From positions 1 to 64,000 of the forward strand of contig NZ_JAFNJS010000006.1 of assembly GCF_019024325.1 (NCBI RefSeq): a stretch of 64,000 nucleotides of DNA. Direction: 5' to 3'. Under the pieces are notes generated by a model. That model saw only the letters and a list, made by a program, of their open reading frames with translations, did not search any database and was not told where the DNA came from. This stretch comes from Falsiroseomonas tokyonensis (GTDB lineage: Bacteria > Pseudomonadota > Alphaproteobacteria > Acetobacterales > Acetobacteraceae). Within the stretch, counting starts at the first letter, position 1, and every line of letters begins with the position of its first letter. A program made the translations under genes and the position numbers. Shown piece by piece: positions 43,190 to 53,307 of the stretch.

Positions 43190-43360
43190 ATGGAGCCGAC
43201 TCCCTCCCAGATCCGCCGCAGGCGCCTGATCCGCACCGCCGCCCTGACTGCGGCGGTGTTCGGGCTTGCAGCGCTGGCCATGGGTCTCGGTGATGTCGTC
43301 AGCGCGGCGCTGGACCCACCCTCCCCGGTCCGGCCCTACGATCCGTTGCCGCGCTGGTAG
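43190..43360 (+). CDS. Small membrane-anchored protein
   Basis: A 56-residue protein starting MEPTPSQIRRRRLIRTA, with one hydrophobic segment (AALTAAVFGLAALAMGLGDV) and a short Pro-rich tail ending in PYDPLPRW. The basic N-terminus predicts a cytosolic start and a single-pass membrane topology. It lies immediately before the DUF4345-like gene, and the two frames almost abut, so they may be translated together. Function unknown. Confidence 0.5.
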   Translation: MEPTPSQIRRRRLIRTAALTAAVFGLAALAMGLGDVVSAALDPPSPVRPYDPLPRW

Positions 43361-43401
43361 GGCTTTTCCTGCTTCGCCTGGCCGTCGGGCTGGGTGGCTG
43401 C

Positions 43402-43764
43402 GTGCCGGTCTTTGCAGGGCTGGCGGGCGTGGTGCTGGGTCCAGGCATGCTGGGTCCGGGCATGCTCGCGGGCGGCGCGCCGGGCCTGGATGCGGCCGGC
43501 GACAGCCATTTCCGCTACCTCTCCGGCCTGCTCCTGGGCATCGGCCTCGGCTTCTGGAGCACCATCCCCGCTCTGCCCCGCCGCGGCGCCCGGTTCCGGC
43601 TGCTGACCGCGATCGTGGTGCTCGGCGGGCTGGCGCGCCTGGCCGCCCTGCCGCTGCAGGGCTGGCCCGGCTGGCCGATGGTGGCGGCGCTGGGGATGGA
43701 GCTGGTGGTGACGCCTCTGCTCTGCCTGTTTCAGGCCCGTTTCGCTGCGCCGCAGCGGGACTGA
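43402..43764 (+). CDS. DUF4345-like membrane protein
   Basis: A protein of about 120 residues with four hydrophobic segments, containing YLSGLLLGIGLGFWSTIPAL and LTAIVVLGGLARLAALPLQG, the pattern of DUF4345 small membrane proteins. The first possible start with a standard codon is the GTG used here, but the open frame continues upstream through LVGLFLLRLAVGLGG, which looks like the true first helix, so the gene may start at a rare codon about 15 codons earlier. Function unknown. Confidence 0.65.
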   Translation: MPVFAGLAGVVLGPGMLGPGMLAGGAPGLDAAGDSHFRYLSGLLLGIGLGFWSTIPALPRRGARFRLLTAIVVLGGLARLAALPLQGWPGWPMVAALGMELVVTPLLCLFQARFAAPQRD

Positions 43765-43828
43765 AATCTCGGATATCGGCCGGCAACAGGACCATGGGAT
43801 AGCCACGCTCGCAACCGGAGCGGTTCCC

Positions 43829-44266
43829 ATGACACCCAGCAACATCGCGCATATCGAACACAGCTTCCGCCTCGTCGCCCCCCAGGCCGAGGCCGCCGCC
43901 GCCGGCTTCTACCGGCGCCTGTTCGAACTGGACCCCAGCCTGCGCCCGCTGTTCCAGCACACGGACATCGTGGCGCAGGGCCGCAAGCTGATGCAGGCGC
44001 TGGGCTTCGTCGTGGCCAATCTGAAGGTGCCGGACCAGCTGCTGCCCGTGGTGGCGGCCATGGGCGCGCGCCACGCCGGCTATGGGGTGCAGGAGGCGCA
44101 CTACCCCCTCGTCGGCGCCGCCCTGATCGAGACGCTGGAGGGCGCGCTGGGCGAAGGCTTCACGCCGGAGGTGCGGCAGGCCTGGACCGCTGCCTATGGC
44201 CTGCTGGCCGAGGTGATGATCAAGGCCGCCCGGCCGCCCGGTTCACCGCTGCAAGCGGCGGCCTGA
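43829..44266 (+). CDS. Single-domain bacterial globin
   Basis: A 145-residue globin closely resembling Vitreoscilla haemoglobin: FYRRLFELDPSLRPLFQHTD gives the B and C helices with Tyr28 at B10, ARHAGYGVQEAHYPLVGAAL contains the proximal haem His82 (F8), and the C-terminal helices follow (AWTAAYGLLAEVMIKAA). It lacks the FAD/NAD reductase domain of flavohaemoglobins. Such proteins bind O2 or NO and help respiration under low oxygen or detoxify NO. It is followed within 33 bases by the DsbA-like gene on the same strand. Confidence 0.92.
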   Translation: MTPSNIAHIEHSFRLVAPQAEAAAAGFYRRLFELDPSLRPLFQHTDIVAQGRKLMQALGFVVANLKVPDQLLPVVAAMGARHAGYGVQEAHYPLVGAALIETLEGALGEGFTPEVRQAWTAAYGLLAEVMIKAARPPGSPLQAAA

Positions 44267-44298
44267 CTCCACCGGGGCGGCGGTGCTATGATCCCAGG

Positions 44299-44958
44299 GT
44301 GAATATCCTCGCCCCGCCCCGCGCCCGCCTGCAGATCGAGGTCGTCTACGACCTCGTCTGTCCCTGGTGCTTCCTCGGCACGCGCCGGCTGCGGCGGACC
44401 TTGCGGGCAAGGCCGGATATCTTGGCGGAAATCGCCTGGCGCCCCTTCCTGCTGAACCCGGATATCGCCCCCGGCGGCGTGCCGCGGCAGGACTATGTCA
44501 TCCGCAAGTTCGGCGGCGAGGACCGTGCCCGCCGCCTGCACGCCACCATCGCCGAACTGGGCCGCGGCGAGGGGCTGGGCTTCCAGTTCGACCGCATCCG
44601 CCGCATCCCCCCCTCCCTCGATGCGCATCGCCTGGTCCGGCTGGCGGACCGGCATGGGCTGGCGGCGGAGGCGGTGGATTCGCTCTTCCAGGCCTATTTC
44701 TGCGAAGGCCTCGATATCGGCGATCCATCGGTGCTGGTGGGCATCGCCGGCGGCCTCGGCATGGACCCCGCCGCGACCCGCCGCCTGCTGGCGGGCAGCG
44801 CGGAGGCCGAGGCGGTGCATGCGGACAATCTTCGCGCCCATCGCCTGGGCATCAACGGCGTACCCTGCTTCGTGGTGCAGGGGCGGCACGCCATCGCCGG
44901 CGCGCAGGAACCGGAGGTGATCGAGCGGCTGCTGGACGTGGCCGTGGTGGAAGGCTGA
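44299..44958 (+). CDS. DsbA/FrnE-family thiol oxidoreductase
   Basis: A 219-residue cytosolic thioredoxin-fold protein (no signal peptide). The active-site CPWC is at residues 21-24 in VYDLVCPWCFLGTRRL, the helical insertion covers about 60-165, and the cis-Pro loop is GINGVPCFVVQGRHAIAGAQ, which is diagnostic for the FrnE/DSBA-like branch. These enzymes act on disulfides or isomerise small molecules (2-hydroxychromene-2-carboxylate isomerase relatives). An extra Cys follows the cis-Pro. It lies after the globin gene and converges with mfd, whose end is only six bases away. Confidence 0.92.
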   Translation: MNILAPPRARLQIEVVYDLVCPWCFLGTRRLRRTLRARPDILAEIAWRPFLLNPDIAPGGVPRQDYVIRKFGGEDRARRLHATIAELGRGEGLGFQFDRIRRIPPSLDAHRLVRLADRHGLAAEAVDSLFQAYFCEGLDIGDPSVLVGIAGGLGMDPAATRRLLAGSAEAEAVHADNLRAHRLGINGVPCFVVQGRHAIAGAQEPEVIERLLDVAVVEG

Positions 44959-44964
44959 CGCCCG

Positions 44965-47900
44965 CTACCGCTTCCACCGGCCGGGGAAGGGAATCGGCCT
45001 GGTGCTGGCATTGCTCGGCGCCGCCGGGATGGTCTGCGGGCGGAAGACGGTCTTCTTGAAGGCGGGGCCGGTCTTGGGCGCCGGGCCCTTCGGCGCGGGC
45101 GGCTTCGGCGGCGGCGCGGCGGACTTCGGCACCCGGCCCTGCGCCACCTCCGCCAGCGTGCTCAGCAATTCGCGGGCCGCGCGCATGCGCGCCTCGTAGG
45201 GCATCTCCTGCGCCCAGGCGAGCTTCTGGTCCGGCCGCAGGCGGGCGGTGCCCTGGTTCTGGGTGGCCCATTCGATCAGGCCGGGCGGATTGGGGAATCG
45301 GTTGCCGCGGAAGGACAGCACGATGCCCTTCGGCCCGACATCCAGCTTCTCCACGCCGACCTGCCGGCACAGCGCCTTCAGCCACACCACCTGCAGCAGC
45401 GTCTCGGCTTCCGGCGGCAGTTTGCCGAAGCGATCGGCGAGCTCCGCCGCCATGGCCTCGATCTCCGCCTCGGTCTGCAGGCTGCCGATGCGGCGGTACA
45501 GGCCGAGCCGCACCGGCAGGTCGCGCACATAGGATTCGGGCAGCATCACCGGCAGGCCGAGATTGATCTGCGGCGTCCAGTCCCGATCCTCCCGCGCATC
45601 CTCGCGCGCGCCGGACTTCAGGTTCTGGACCGCATCCTCCAGCATCTGCTGGTAGAGCTCGATGCCGACCTCCCGGATATGGCCGGACTGTTCGTCGCCC
45701 AGCAGGTTGCCGGCGCCGCGGATATCCAGGTCGTGGCTGGCGAGCGTGAAGCCGGCGCCGAGATTGTCCAGGGTCTGCATCACCTCCAGCCGCTTCTCGG
45801 CGGCGGCGGAGAGGCGGTGGGTCTGCGGCCAGGTGAGATAGGCATAGCCGCGCAGCTTGCCGCGGCCGACGCGGCCGCGCAGCTGGTACAGGCCGGCCAA
45901 GCCGAACATGTCCGCGCGGTGGATGATCAGCGTATTCACCGCCGGCATATCAAGGCCGGATTCCACGATATTGGTGGACAGCAGGATGTCGTATTTCTGG
46001 TCGCCGAACTCCGTCATCACGCGCTCGAGCTCGGTCGGCGCGAGCCGCCCATGGGCCTCGGCGATGCGCGCCTCGGGCACGATCTCCGCCAGCCTTTCGC
46101 GCAGCCGCGGCAGGTCTTCCAGCCGCGGGCAGACGCAGAACACCTGACCGCCGCGGAAACGCTCGCGCAGGATGGCCTCGCGGATCACCACGCTGTCCCA
46201 GGGGGTGATGAAGGTGCGCACGGCCAGGCGGTCCACCGGCGGCGTCGCGATCACGCTCATCTCCCGCACGCCGGTCAGCGCCAGCTGCAGGGTGCGCGGG
46301 ATGGGTGTGGCCGTCAGCGTCAGCACATGGACGTCGGCCTTGAACTGCTTCAGCCGTTCCTTGTGGGCGACGCCGAAATGCTGCTCCTCATCGACGATGA
46401 CGAGGCCCAGATCGGCGAATTCGATGCCCTTGGCCAGCAGCGCATGGGTGCCGACGACGATGTTGATGGTGCCGTCCTTCACCCCGTCGCGCACCGCCTG
46501 CGCGTCCTTCGCATTCACCATGCGGGACAGCTGCGCGACCTTGATCGGCAGGCCCTCGAAGCGCGTGGAGAAGACGCGGAAATGCTGGCGGGCGAGCAGC
46601 GTGGTCGGCACCACCACGGCCACCTGGTTGCCGGACATGGCCACCGCAAAGGCGGCACGCAGCGCGACCTCCGTCTTGCCGAAGCCGACATCGCCGCAGA
46701 TCAGGCGATCCATCGGCCGGCCGGCGGCTAGGTCCTCCAGCACATCGGCGATGGCGCGCTGCTGGTCTTCCGTTTCCGCGAAGGGGAAGCGGGCGCAGAA
46801 TTCGTCCCAGGCGCCTTCGGGCGGGACGGCCGCCGGCGCGTCGCGGGTCTGGCGCTCGGCGGCAATGCGGATGAGCTGCGCCGCCATATCGGCGATGCGG
46901 TTCTTCGCCTTGGCCTTGCGGGCCTGCCAGGTGCTGCCGCCGAGCTTGTCGAGCGCCACGCCCGCGGCGTCCGAGCCGAAGCGGGACAGAACCTCGATGT
47001 TCTCGACGGGCAGGAACAGCTTGTCGCCGCCGTCATAGATCAGCCGCAGGCATTCATGCGGCGCCTCGCCGATGCGGATCGTCTCCAGCCCATCATAGCG
47101 GCCGATGCCGTGGTCCTGGTGCACCACCAGGTCGCCCTGGGCAATTTCCGTCGCATCGGCGATGAACTGGTCGGCGCGCTTGCGGCGGCGCGGCGGGCGG
47201 GCGATGCGCTCGCCCAGCAGGTCCTGCTCGCAGACCAGCGCCAGGCCGTCGCTGTGCTTGTCGGACGGCGCCACGAAACCGCGCTCGATGCCGACGATGG
47301 CAAGCGCCACCGTGCCCAGCTTCAGTTTCTGGACATCAAGAAAGTGCTCGACCGGCTCGGCGGGAACATTGTTCTCCCGCAGCAGGTTGCCGAGGCGCTC
47401 GCGCGACCCGCGCGTCCAGGCCGCCAGCACCGGGCGCAGGTTGCGCTTGGCCAGGGCCGCGGCGTGTTCGCCATAGGCCGCGAAAACGTTGCGGCCTTCC
47501 GCGCGCACATCGTTGAACAGCCTGCCGAGCCGCCCGCCGGCATCGATCCCCGGGGCATGGTCCGGCTTATCGAAGGGCGAGAAGGCGAAGACCCGCGCCT
47601 CCTCCAGCATCTCGATCCAGCCGTCATGGTCGATATAGAGGCGGTCCGGCGGTGCGGGGCGATAGGGCACCTCGCCTTCGCGGGTCGGCATGCGCCGCGC
47701 CTCGTAGTGGTCGACCACCATTTCCAGCCGCGCGGCCAGCGCGTCCTCGGTCTGGTGGTCCAGGGAGACCGAGACCCCCTCCCCCAGATGGTCGATCAGG
47801 GTCTCCATATGCTCGTGGAACAGCCCGGCCCAGTGTTCCATGCCGGGATGGCGGCGGCCGGCGGAGACGCTGACATAAAGCGGATCCTCCCCCGCCGCGG

Positions 47901-48579
47901 CGCCGAACAGCTCGCGGTAGCCGGAGCGGAAGCGGCTGATCGAGGCGGGGTCGAGGAACACCTCCCCCACCGGGCGCAGCACCAGCGCATCCACCTTCTC
48001 CCCGCTCCGCTGGGTGGCGGGCTCGAAGGCGCGCAGGTCGTCGATCTCGTCGCCGAAGAAGTCGAGGCGGACCGGTTCGCCCTGGCCGGAGGGGAACAGG
48101 TCCACGATGCCGCCGCGCACCGCGTATTCGCCATGCTCCATGACGGAGCCGGTGCGGTGGTAGCCATTGGCTTCGAGGAATTCGGTCAGCGCCTCCGGCT
48201 TCACCCGCCCGCCGCGCTTCAGCGCCAGCGTGGCGCCCAGGAAGGCGGCGCGCGGCGGCACCTTCTGCACCAGGGCATTGATGGTGGTCAGCAGGATGCG
48301 CGGGGCCTGGGCGGGCTCGGCCAGGCGGGTCAGCGTCGCGACGCGTTCCGAGACGATCTCGGGGTTGGGCGAGACGCGGTCATAGGGCAGGCAGTCCCAG
48401 GCCGGGAAGCGCAGCACCTCCACATGCGGGGCGAAGAAGGCCAGCGCCTCCGCCATCCGGGCCATGCGGGCGTCGTCGCGGCAGACATGCAGCACCGGGC
48501 CGGAGGATTCGGCCCGCCGGCGGGCCAGCAGCAGCGCGTCGAAACCTTCCGGCGCGCCATGGACGGTGAGGATCTTCAT
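44965..48579 (-). CDS. mfd: Transcription-repair coupling factor Mfd
   Basis: A 1204-residue ATP-dependent translocase that removes stalled RNA polymerase from DNA lesions and recruits UvrA. Domains in order: UvrB-like N-terminus (DCLPYDRVSPNPEIVSERVA), RNA-polymerase-interacting CarD-like domain (GDLVVHQDHGIGRYDGLETI), helicase domains with Walker A GDVGFGKTEVAL and DEEQHFGV, motif VI-type LYQLRGRVGRGKLRGYAYL, and the TRCF C-terminal domain. The C-terminal 60 residues are Pro/Ala/Lys-rich and unusual in composition. Its ATG overlaps the stop of sdhE by four bases, so the two are coupled. The length is normal for the family. Confidence 0.98.
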   Translation of the reverse strand: MKILTVHGAPEGFDALLLARRRAESSGPVLHVCRDDARMARMAEALAFFAPHVEVLRFPAWDCLPYDRVSPNPEIVSERVATLTRLAEPAQAPRILLTTINALVQKVPPRAAFLGATLALKRGGRVKPEALTEFLEANGYHRTGSVMEHGEYAVRGGIVDLFPSGQGEPVRLDFFGDEIDDLRAFEPATQRSGEKVDALVLRPVGEVFLDPASISRFRSGYRELFGAAAGEDPLYVSVSAGRRHPGMEHWAGLFHEHMETLIDHLGEGVSVSLDHQTEDALAARLEMVVDHYEARRMPTREGEVPYRPAPPDRLYIDHDGWIEMLEEARVFAFSPFDKPDHAPGIDAGGRLGRLFNDVRAEGRNVFAAYGEHAAALAKRNLRPVLAAWTRGSRERLGNLLRENNVPAEPVEHFLDVQKLKLGTVALAIVGIERGFVAPSDKHSDGLALVCEQDLLGERIARPPRRRKRADQFIADATEIAQGDLVVHQDHGIGRYDGLETIRIGEAPHECLRLIYDGGDKLFLPVENIEVLSRFGSDAAGVALDKLGGSTWQARKAKAKNRIADMAAQLIRIAAERQTRDAPAAVPPEGAWDEFCARFPFAETEDQQRAIADVLEDLAAGRPMDRLICGDVGFGKTEVALRAAFAVAMSGNQVAVVVPTTLLARQHFRVFSTRFEGLPIKVAQLSRMVNAKDAQAVRDGVKDGTINIVVGTHALLAKGIEFADLGLVIVDEEQHFGVAHKERLKQFKADVHVLTLTATPIPRTLQLALTGVREMSVIATPPVDRLAVRTFITPWDSVVIREAILRERFRGGQVFCVCPRLEDLPRLRERLAEIVPEARIAEAHGRLAPTELERVMTEFGDQKYDILLSTNIVESGLDMPAVNTLIIHRADMFGLAGLYQLRGRVGRGKLRGYAYLTWPQTHRLSAAAEKRLEVMQTLDNLGAGFTLASHDLDIRGAGNLLGDEQSGHIREVGIELYQQMLEDAVQNLKSGAREDAREDRDWTPQINLGLPVMLPESYVRDLPVRLGLYRRIGSLQTEAEIEAMAAELADRFGKLPPEAETLLQVVWLKALCRQVGVEKLDVGPKGIVLSFRGNRFPNPPGLIEWATQNQGTARLRPDQKLAWAQEMPYEARMRAARELLSTLAEVAQGRVPKSAAPPPKPPAPKGPAPKTGPAFKKTVFRPQTIPAAPSNASTRPIPFPGRWKR

Positions 48580-48914
48580 CGCAGATGCGGCGGCAGCCCG
48601 GCGCCGGATTCATTGCACTCGACCAGCATGCGGGCGAGCAAGGGGCTCGCCACCTCGGCCGGGATGGGCCGGCGCTGCATCAGCCAGTCGGCCAGGTCCA
48701 CATCCGGCAGCTCCAGGATCTGTTCCAGCTCATCCAGCTCGGCCTCCGTGAAGGTCGCGATATGGCGGGCGACGAAGGCGCCGACCATCAGGTCGGTCTC
48801 CTTGGTGCCGCGGTGCCAGGCGCGGAAGTTCAGGCGGCGGCGACGGGGGGAGAGGTCGGGGGCGGAATCGGTCAGCTTGAGGCTCTCGGCGAATGGGGCA
48901 ATTCGGGTTAGCAC
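48576..48914 (-). CDS. sdhE: SdhE-type flavinylation factor (succinate dehydrogenase assembly factor 2)
   Basis: A small helical protein that attaches FAD to the succinate dehydrogenase flavoprotein subunit. The family signature with the RGxxE motif is clear: LNFRAWHRGTKETDLMVGAF, followed by the acidic helix FTEAELDELEQILELPDVDL and WLMQRRPIP. The start is uncertain: I use a GTG that gives 112 residues, leaving 23 bases to the divergent recG start; the conserved core begins at about residue 22. Placement of this gene directly before mfd is common in alphaproteobacteria. Confidence 0.88.
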   Translation of the reverse strand: MLTRIAPFAESLKLTDSAPDLSPRRRRLNFRAWHRGTKETDLMVGAFVARHIATFTEAELDELEQILELPDVDLADWLMQRRPIPAEVASPLLARMLVECNESGAGLPPHLR

Positions 48915-48937
48915 CCGGACCGTCCATATAGAGGCCC

Positions 48938-51064
48938 ATGGGAATCCTGTCAGCAACCGGCCCGAACTTTGCCCAGCCTGCGCCCGCTGATGTGACGCCC
49001 CTGCTGGCGCCGCTGGCCGGGCTGCCGGGCGTGGGCAAGACGCTGGCGGCCCTGCTGGCCGAGGCGGCGGGGGGCGATCGCGTCCTCGACCTGCTGCTGC
49101 ACCTGCCGGAGCGGGTGGTGATCCGCCGCAAGGCGGCCACGCCCGCCGAGGCACCGCTGGACCAGGATTGCGTGCTGCAGGTGGTGGCTCTGGCGCACCG
49201 CGCCGCGCGCTCCGGCCGCAGCTTCCGCCCCTTCGTCGAGGTCCGCGCCGAATCGGGTGGGCGGCCCCTGGTGCTGCGCTTCATGAACGGGCGCCTGCCC
49301 TGGATCACAAAACTGCTGCCGGTGGGCGAGACGCGGTATCTCGCGGGCCGGGTGCAGACCGAGGGCGCCAACGGCTTCGCCATGATGAACCCCATGGTGG
49401 CGGCGCAGGAATCGGAGCTGCCGCTGGTGGAGCCGGTCTGGCCCATGGTGCGCGGCCTAACACCGAAGCGCATCGCCGCCGCCATGGACCAGGCGCTGGC
49501 CGTGCTGCCGGATTTTCCCGAATGGGCCGACCCGCCCCTGGTCGCCCAGGAAGCCTGGCCGGGCTTTGCCGCCGCCATCCGCTGCCTGCAAAGGCCCAGC
49601 GGCCCCCTGCCCGCTTTGCCGCGCCGGCGCCTGGCCTATGACGAGCTGCTCGCCCACCAGGTGGCGGTGGCGCTGGTGCGGCGGCGGCAGCGGGAACGCG
49701 CGGGGCGGGCGATGAAGGGCACCGGCGCCCTGGCGGCCAAGGCGCTGGCCGCCTTCGGCCACCCACCCACCCCCGGCCAGGCCCAGGCCCTGGCGGAAAT
49801 CTCGGCCGACATGGCCAGCCCCCGCCGGATGCTGCGCCTGGTGCAGGGCGATGTGGGCTCGGGCAAGACGCTGGTGGCGGTGCTCGCCATGCTCCAGGCG
49901 GTCGAATCCGGCGCCCAGGCCGCGCTGATGGCGCCCACCGAGCTGCTCGCCCGCCAGCATCTGCGGACGCTGGAAAAGCTCTGCATCCCCGCCGGGGTGC
50001 AGGTGGAGCTGCTGACCGGCAGCGTGAAGGGCGCGGCCCGCAAGCGGGTGCTGCGGGGGCTGGCGGATGGCATGGTGCAGGTGGTGGTCGGCACCCATGC
50101 CCTGTTCCAGGAGGCGGTGGTCTTCCGCGACCTCGGCCTGTCGGTGGTGGATGAGCAGCACCGCTTCGGCATCGGCCAGCGGCTGATGCTGGCCCAGAAG
50201 GGCCGGGACGCCGACATGCTGGTGATGACGGCGACGCCCATCCCCCGCACCCTGCTGCTGACCCAATGGGGCGAAATGGCAGTCTCCCGCCTCGAAGGCA
50301 AACCTGCCGGCCGCCAGCCCATCGCGACGCGCATCGTCAGCCAGGACCGGCTGCCGGAGGTGATCGACCGGCTGGGCGAGGCCATCGCCCGCGGCGAGCG
50401 CGCCTATTGGGTGGTGCGCGCCATCACCGGCGGCGAGCGCGACGATTCGGTCGCCGCCGAGGACCGCTTTGCCGAATTGGCCGCGCGCTTCCCCGGCAAG
50501 GTCGGCATGGCGCATGGCGTCCAGGATCTGGCGGTCCGCGAATCGGCGCTGGCCGATTTCGCCGCCGGCCGCACCCAGCTTCTGGTCGCCACCACGGTCA
50601 TCGAGGTGGGCGTGGACGTGCCGGACGCCACCATCATGCTGATCGAGCAGGCGGAACGGTTCGGCCTCGCCGCCCTGCACCAGCTGCGCGGCCGCGTCGG
50701 GCGCGGGTCGAAACCCTCCTCCTGCCTGCTGGTGCATTCCCCCGCCCTGGGCGAGGCCGAGAAGCGCCGGCTGCTGGTGCTGCGGGATACCGAGGACGGT
50801 TTCCGGATCGCCGAGGAGGATCTCCTCACCCGCGGCGGCGGCGAGGCCTTGGGCGCCCGCCAATCCGGCCTGCCGGGTGCCCGCCTGCTGGACCCGAAGG
50901 AGGAGGCGGAGGAGATCGCCCGCCTCACCCACCTGGCCCATCAGGACGCCGCGGTGCTGCTGCACCGGGACCCGGAGCTGGCCACCCCGCGCGGCCAGGC
51001 GGCGCTGGGCCTGCTGGCGCTGTTCGGGCATGACACGACGCTGGCGACCCTGGACGCGGGATAG
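48938..51064 (+). CDS. recG: ATP-dependent DNA helicase RecG
   Basis: A 708-residue helicase that remodels stalled replication forks and branched DNA. The N-terminal wedge domain is present (GVGKTLAALLAEAAGGDRVL, then LHLPERVVIRR), followed by the helicase core: Walker A QGDVGSGKTLVAVLAML, motif Ia APTELLARQH, motif II DEQHRFGIGQR, motif III MTATPIPRTLLLT, motif VI HQLRGRVGRG, and the C-terminal RecG segment ending in GHDTTLATLDAG. It is divergent from sdhE-mfd, grouping three DNA-metabolism or assembly genes around a very short promoter region with TATAGA ahead of the start. Confidence 0.97.
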   Translation: MGILSATGPNFAQPAPADVTPLLAPLAGLPGVGKTLAALLAEAAGGDRVLDLLLHLPERVVIRRKAATPAEAPLDQDCVLQVVALAHRAARSGRSFRPFVEVRAESGGRPLVLRFMNGRLPWITKLLPVGETRYLAGRVQTEGANGFAMMNPMVAAQESELPLVEPVWPMVRGLTPKRIAAAMDQALAVLPDFPEWADPPLVAQEAWPGFAAAIRCLQRPSGPLPALPRRRLAYDELLAHQVAVALVRRRQRERAGRAMKGTGALAAKALAAFGHPPTPGQAQALAEISADMASPRRMLRLVQGDVGSGKTLVAVLAMLQAVESGAQAALMAPTELLARQHLRTLEKLCIPAGVQVELLTGSVKGAARKRVLRGLADGMVQVVVGTHALFQEAVVFRDLGLSVVDEQHRFGIGQRLMLAQKGRDADMLVMTATPIPRTLLLTQWGEMAVSRLEGKPAGRQPIATRIVSQDRLPEVIDRLGEAIARGERAYWVVRAITGGERDDSVAAEDRFAELAARFPGKVGMAHGVQDLAVRESALADFAAGRTQLLVATTVIEVGVDVPDATIMLIEQAERFGLAALHQLRGRVGRGSKPSSCLLVHSPALGEAEKRRLLVLRDTEDGFRIAEEDLLTRGGGEALGARQSGLPGARLLDPKEEAEEIARLTHLAHQDAAVLLHRDPELATPRGQAALGLLALFGHDTTLATLDAG

Positions 51065-51074
51065 CCGCGCCGCC

Positions 51075-53156
51075 TCAGGCGCTGCGGACCTGTTCGAGAA
51101 AGCGCTCGACCTGCACGCGCAGGGTCCTGGCCACCCCGTCCACCTCCTGCACCGCGGTGAAGACGGTATCGGCGGCGAGGCCGGTGCGCTGGCTGTCATT
51201 CGCCACCAGGCTGATGGTGCCCGTGACCTGCTGCGTGCTGGTCGCGGCGAGCTGCACGCTGCGGGCAATTTCCTGCGTCGCCGCGCTCTGCTGCTCCACC
51301 GCCGCGGCGATCGCGCTGGCGGAGCCGTCGATGCCCATGATGCCCTGCGCGATGGAGCGCGTGGCCTGCACCGCGGCCTGGGTGGCGGTGCCGATCTCAT
51401 GCACCAGCGCGGCGATGCCATCCGTGGCCTTGGCGGTTTCCACCGCCAGGCTCTTCACCTCGCTGGCCACCACGGCAAAGCCCTTGCCGGCCTCGCCCGC
51501 CCGCGCCGCCTCGATGGTCGCGTTCAGCGCGAGGAGGTTGGTCTGCCCGGCGATGCGGCGGATCAGCCCCACCACCTCCCCGATCCGGTCCGCGGCGCCG
51601 GCCAGCTCCTGCACCACGCCCTCCGTCCGCTCGGCCTCGGCGCTCACCTGGCGCGCTTCCTGGGCCGAGCCCTGCACGCGCACCGTGATCTCGCGGATCG
51701 AGGCGCCGAGCTGTTCCGTGGCGGCGGCCACCGTGTTCACGCTGCCCAGCGCCGTCTCCGCGCTGCTGGCCGCACTTGTGGCCTGTTCGCCGCTGCGGCC
51801 GGCCTGGTCGCGCATCTCCCCCGCCGCCCCCTGCAGCCGCGCGCCCGCACCGCCGAGATCCTGCAGCGCGCCGGCTACCCCGGCCTCGAAGCCGCGGCAG
51901 AGCCTGGCCACGCTTTCCGCCCGCTCCAGCTGCGCCTTTTCCTGGCTGGCGCGCTCGGCACGCAGCGCCTCGGCCCGGGCCGCGCCCTCGCGGAGCGCCT
52001 CCAGCGCCTCCGCCATGCTGCGCAGCTCATCCGGCTGGCGCGGCAGGGGCACCGGGGTGGCGAGGTCGCCGGCGACGAGCCGGCCGACGGCAAGGTTCAG
52101 CGCGCCCACCGGACGGGCCAGGCGGCGCAGCAGCACCAGCATGGCGAGCAGGCTGAGCGCGAGCGTCAGGGCCAGCATGGTTCCGGCGGCAAGCATGCCG
52201 TGCCAGGCCACTTCCTCCTGCGCCTCCGCATTCGCCACCGCCTCATCCAGCGCGGCGGTGCCGATGGCCACGATGGCGGCGAAAGGCGCATTGCATTGGT
52301 GCGTCCAGTCGCTGGCCGGCATCACCGGCCGGTTGCTGCCATCCAGCCGCGCCACCGCATCGCGGATCACGCCACTGGCCTGGTCCATCTGGCTGATGCC
52401 AGCGCCCAGCGCCTGGCGCAGCGCCGGGCTCGCGCCCGGCCGCGCTAGAAGCCCCTCCAGCGCCTCCCGCCCCGAGTTCGCGATCTGCCGCACCCGCGCC
52501 CATTCCGCCTGGGCCGTGGCGTCCAGCGGGCGGGAGGTGGCGATGAAGGGGCGCAGCAGCGAGCATTGCTGGCCGAAGCCGGAGCGCATCTCCCAGGCCT
52601 GCTGGCGCACCATCACCAGCTCCGCCGCCAGGGGGCCGGTCATGCGCATCCGGGCGCTGACCATCTGGCTGAGGTCGTTCACCGCATCGCCCACATTGCG
52701 CTGCGCCTGGGACAGGGCAGCCAGCGTCCGCACATCCCGTTCCGCCCGGGGGCGGGCATAGAGCGTCTCCAGCACTGGCATCTGCGGGGCGACCTTGGCC
52801 AGCGCCTCCTGCAGCGCGCGCAGCGGTGCGGCCAGGGTGGGGTCGGCCTGCCGGGCCACCGCCTCCAGCGTCTGGCGGGTGGTGGCATCGACCTCCCGCA
52901 GCATCGCCTCGATACGGGGTTTCGGATTGTCCTCGGTCAGCATCGCCGTCTGGATGAAGGAGGTGGGGCTGCGCTGCGCCTGGGCGAGTGCGAACAGCAT
53001 GCGGTCCAGTTCCGCCACGCTGCGCGAATCCCGCGCGGTGGCCAGGGCCGTGACGCTCTGCTGCAGCTGCAGGCCCGCCATGCCCAGCACGGCCAGCAAG
53101 GGCACGGCGAAGAGAAGCCCCAGGAGCTTGACCACCGATCGGCGCATGGCGTGCAT
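51075..53156 (-). CDS. Methyl-accepting chemotaxis protein
   Basis: A complete 693-residue transmembrane receptor. An N-terminal helix ([20 protein letters not shown]) is followed by a long, all-helical periplasmic sensor (residues about 30-310, with only two Cys), a second helix ([20 protein letters not shown]), a HAMP linker ([20 protein letters not shown]) and the cytoplasmic signalling domain. The tip reads [20 protein letters not shown] then [15 protein letters not shown]. No C-terminal CheR-binding pentapeptide is present. The ligand is unknown, and no che genes lie nearby. It converges with recG after 10 bases. Confidence 0.95.
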   Translation of the reverse strand: MHAMRRSVVKLLGLLFAVPLLAVLGMAGLQLQQSVTALATARDSRSVAELDRMLFALAQAQRSPTSFIQTAMLTEDNPKPRIEAMLREVDATTRQTLEAVARQADPTLAAPLRALQEALAKVAPQMPVLETLYARPRAERDVRTLAALSQAQRNVGDAVNDLSQMVSARMRMTGPLAAELVMVRQQAWEMRSGFGQQCSLLRPFIATSRPLDATAQAEWARVRQIANSGREALEGLLARPGASPALRQALGAGISQMDQASGVIRDAVARLDGSNRPVMPASDWTHQCNAPFAAIVAIGTAALDEAVANAEAQEEVAWHGMLAAGTMLALTLALSLLAMLVLLRRLARPVGALNLAVGRLVAGDLATPVPLPRQPDELRSMAEALEALREGAARAEALRAERASQEKAQLERAESVARLCRGFEAGVAGALQDLGGAGARLQGAAGEMRDQAGRSGEQATSAASSAETALGSVNTVAAATEQLGASIREITVRVQGSAQEARQVSAEAERTEGVVQELAGAADRIGEVVGLIRRIAGQTNLLALNATIEAARAGEAGKGFAVVASEVKSLAVETAKATDGIAALVHEIGTATQAAVQATRSIAQGIMGIDGSASAIAAAVEQQSAATQEIARSVQLAATSTQQVTGTISLVANDSQRTGLAADTVFTAVQEVDGVARTLRVQVERFLEQVRSA

Positions 53157-53307
53157 GGGGCTGGGTCCTTCAGCTTCGACCCGGTGGAGTTACCGCCAAC
53201 CCATGAATCCGCAGGTAACGGCCCGGCGCCGTTCGCGGCGCCGGCCCGCGGGGGGCTTGCATCCCTCCCCCTGCCTCCTTAATCGCCGCGCTGTGTAAAA
53301 CCGGGGG

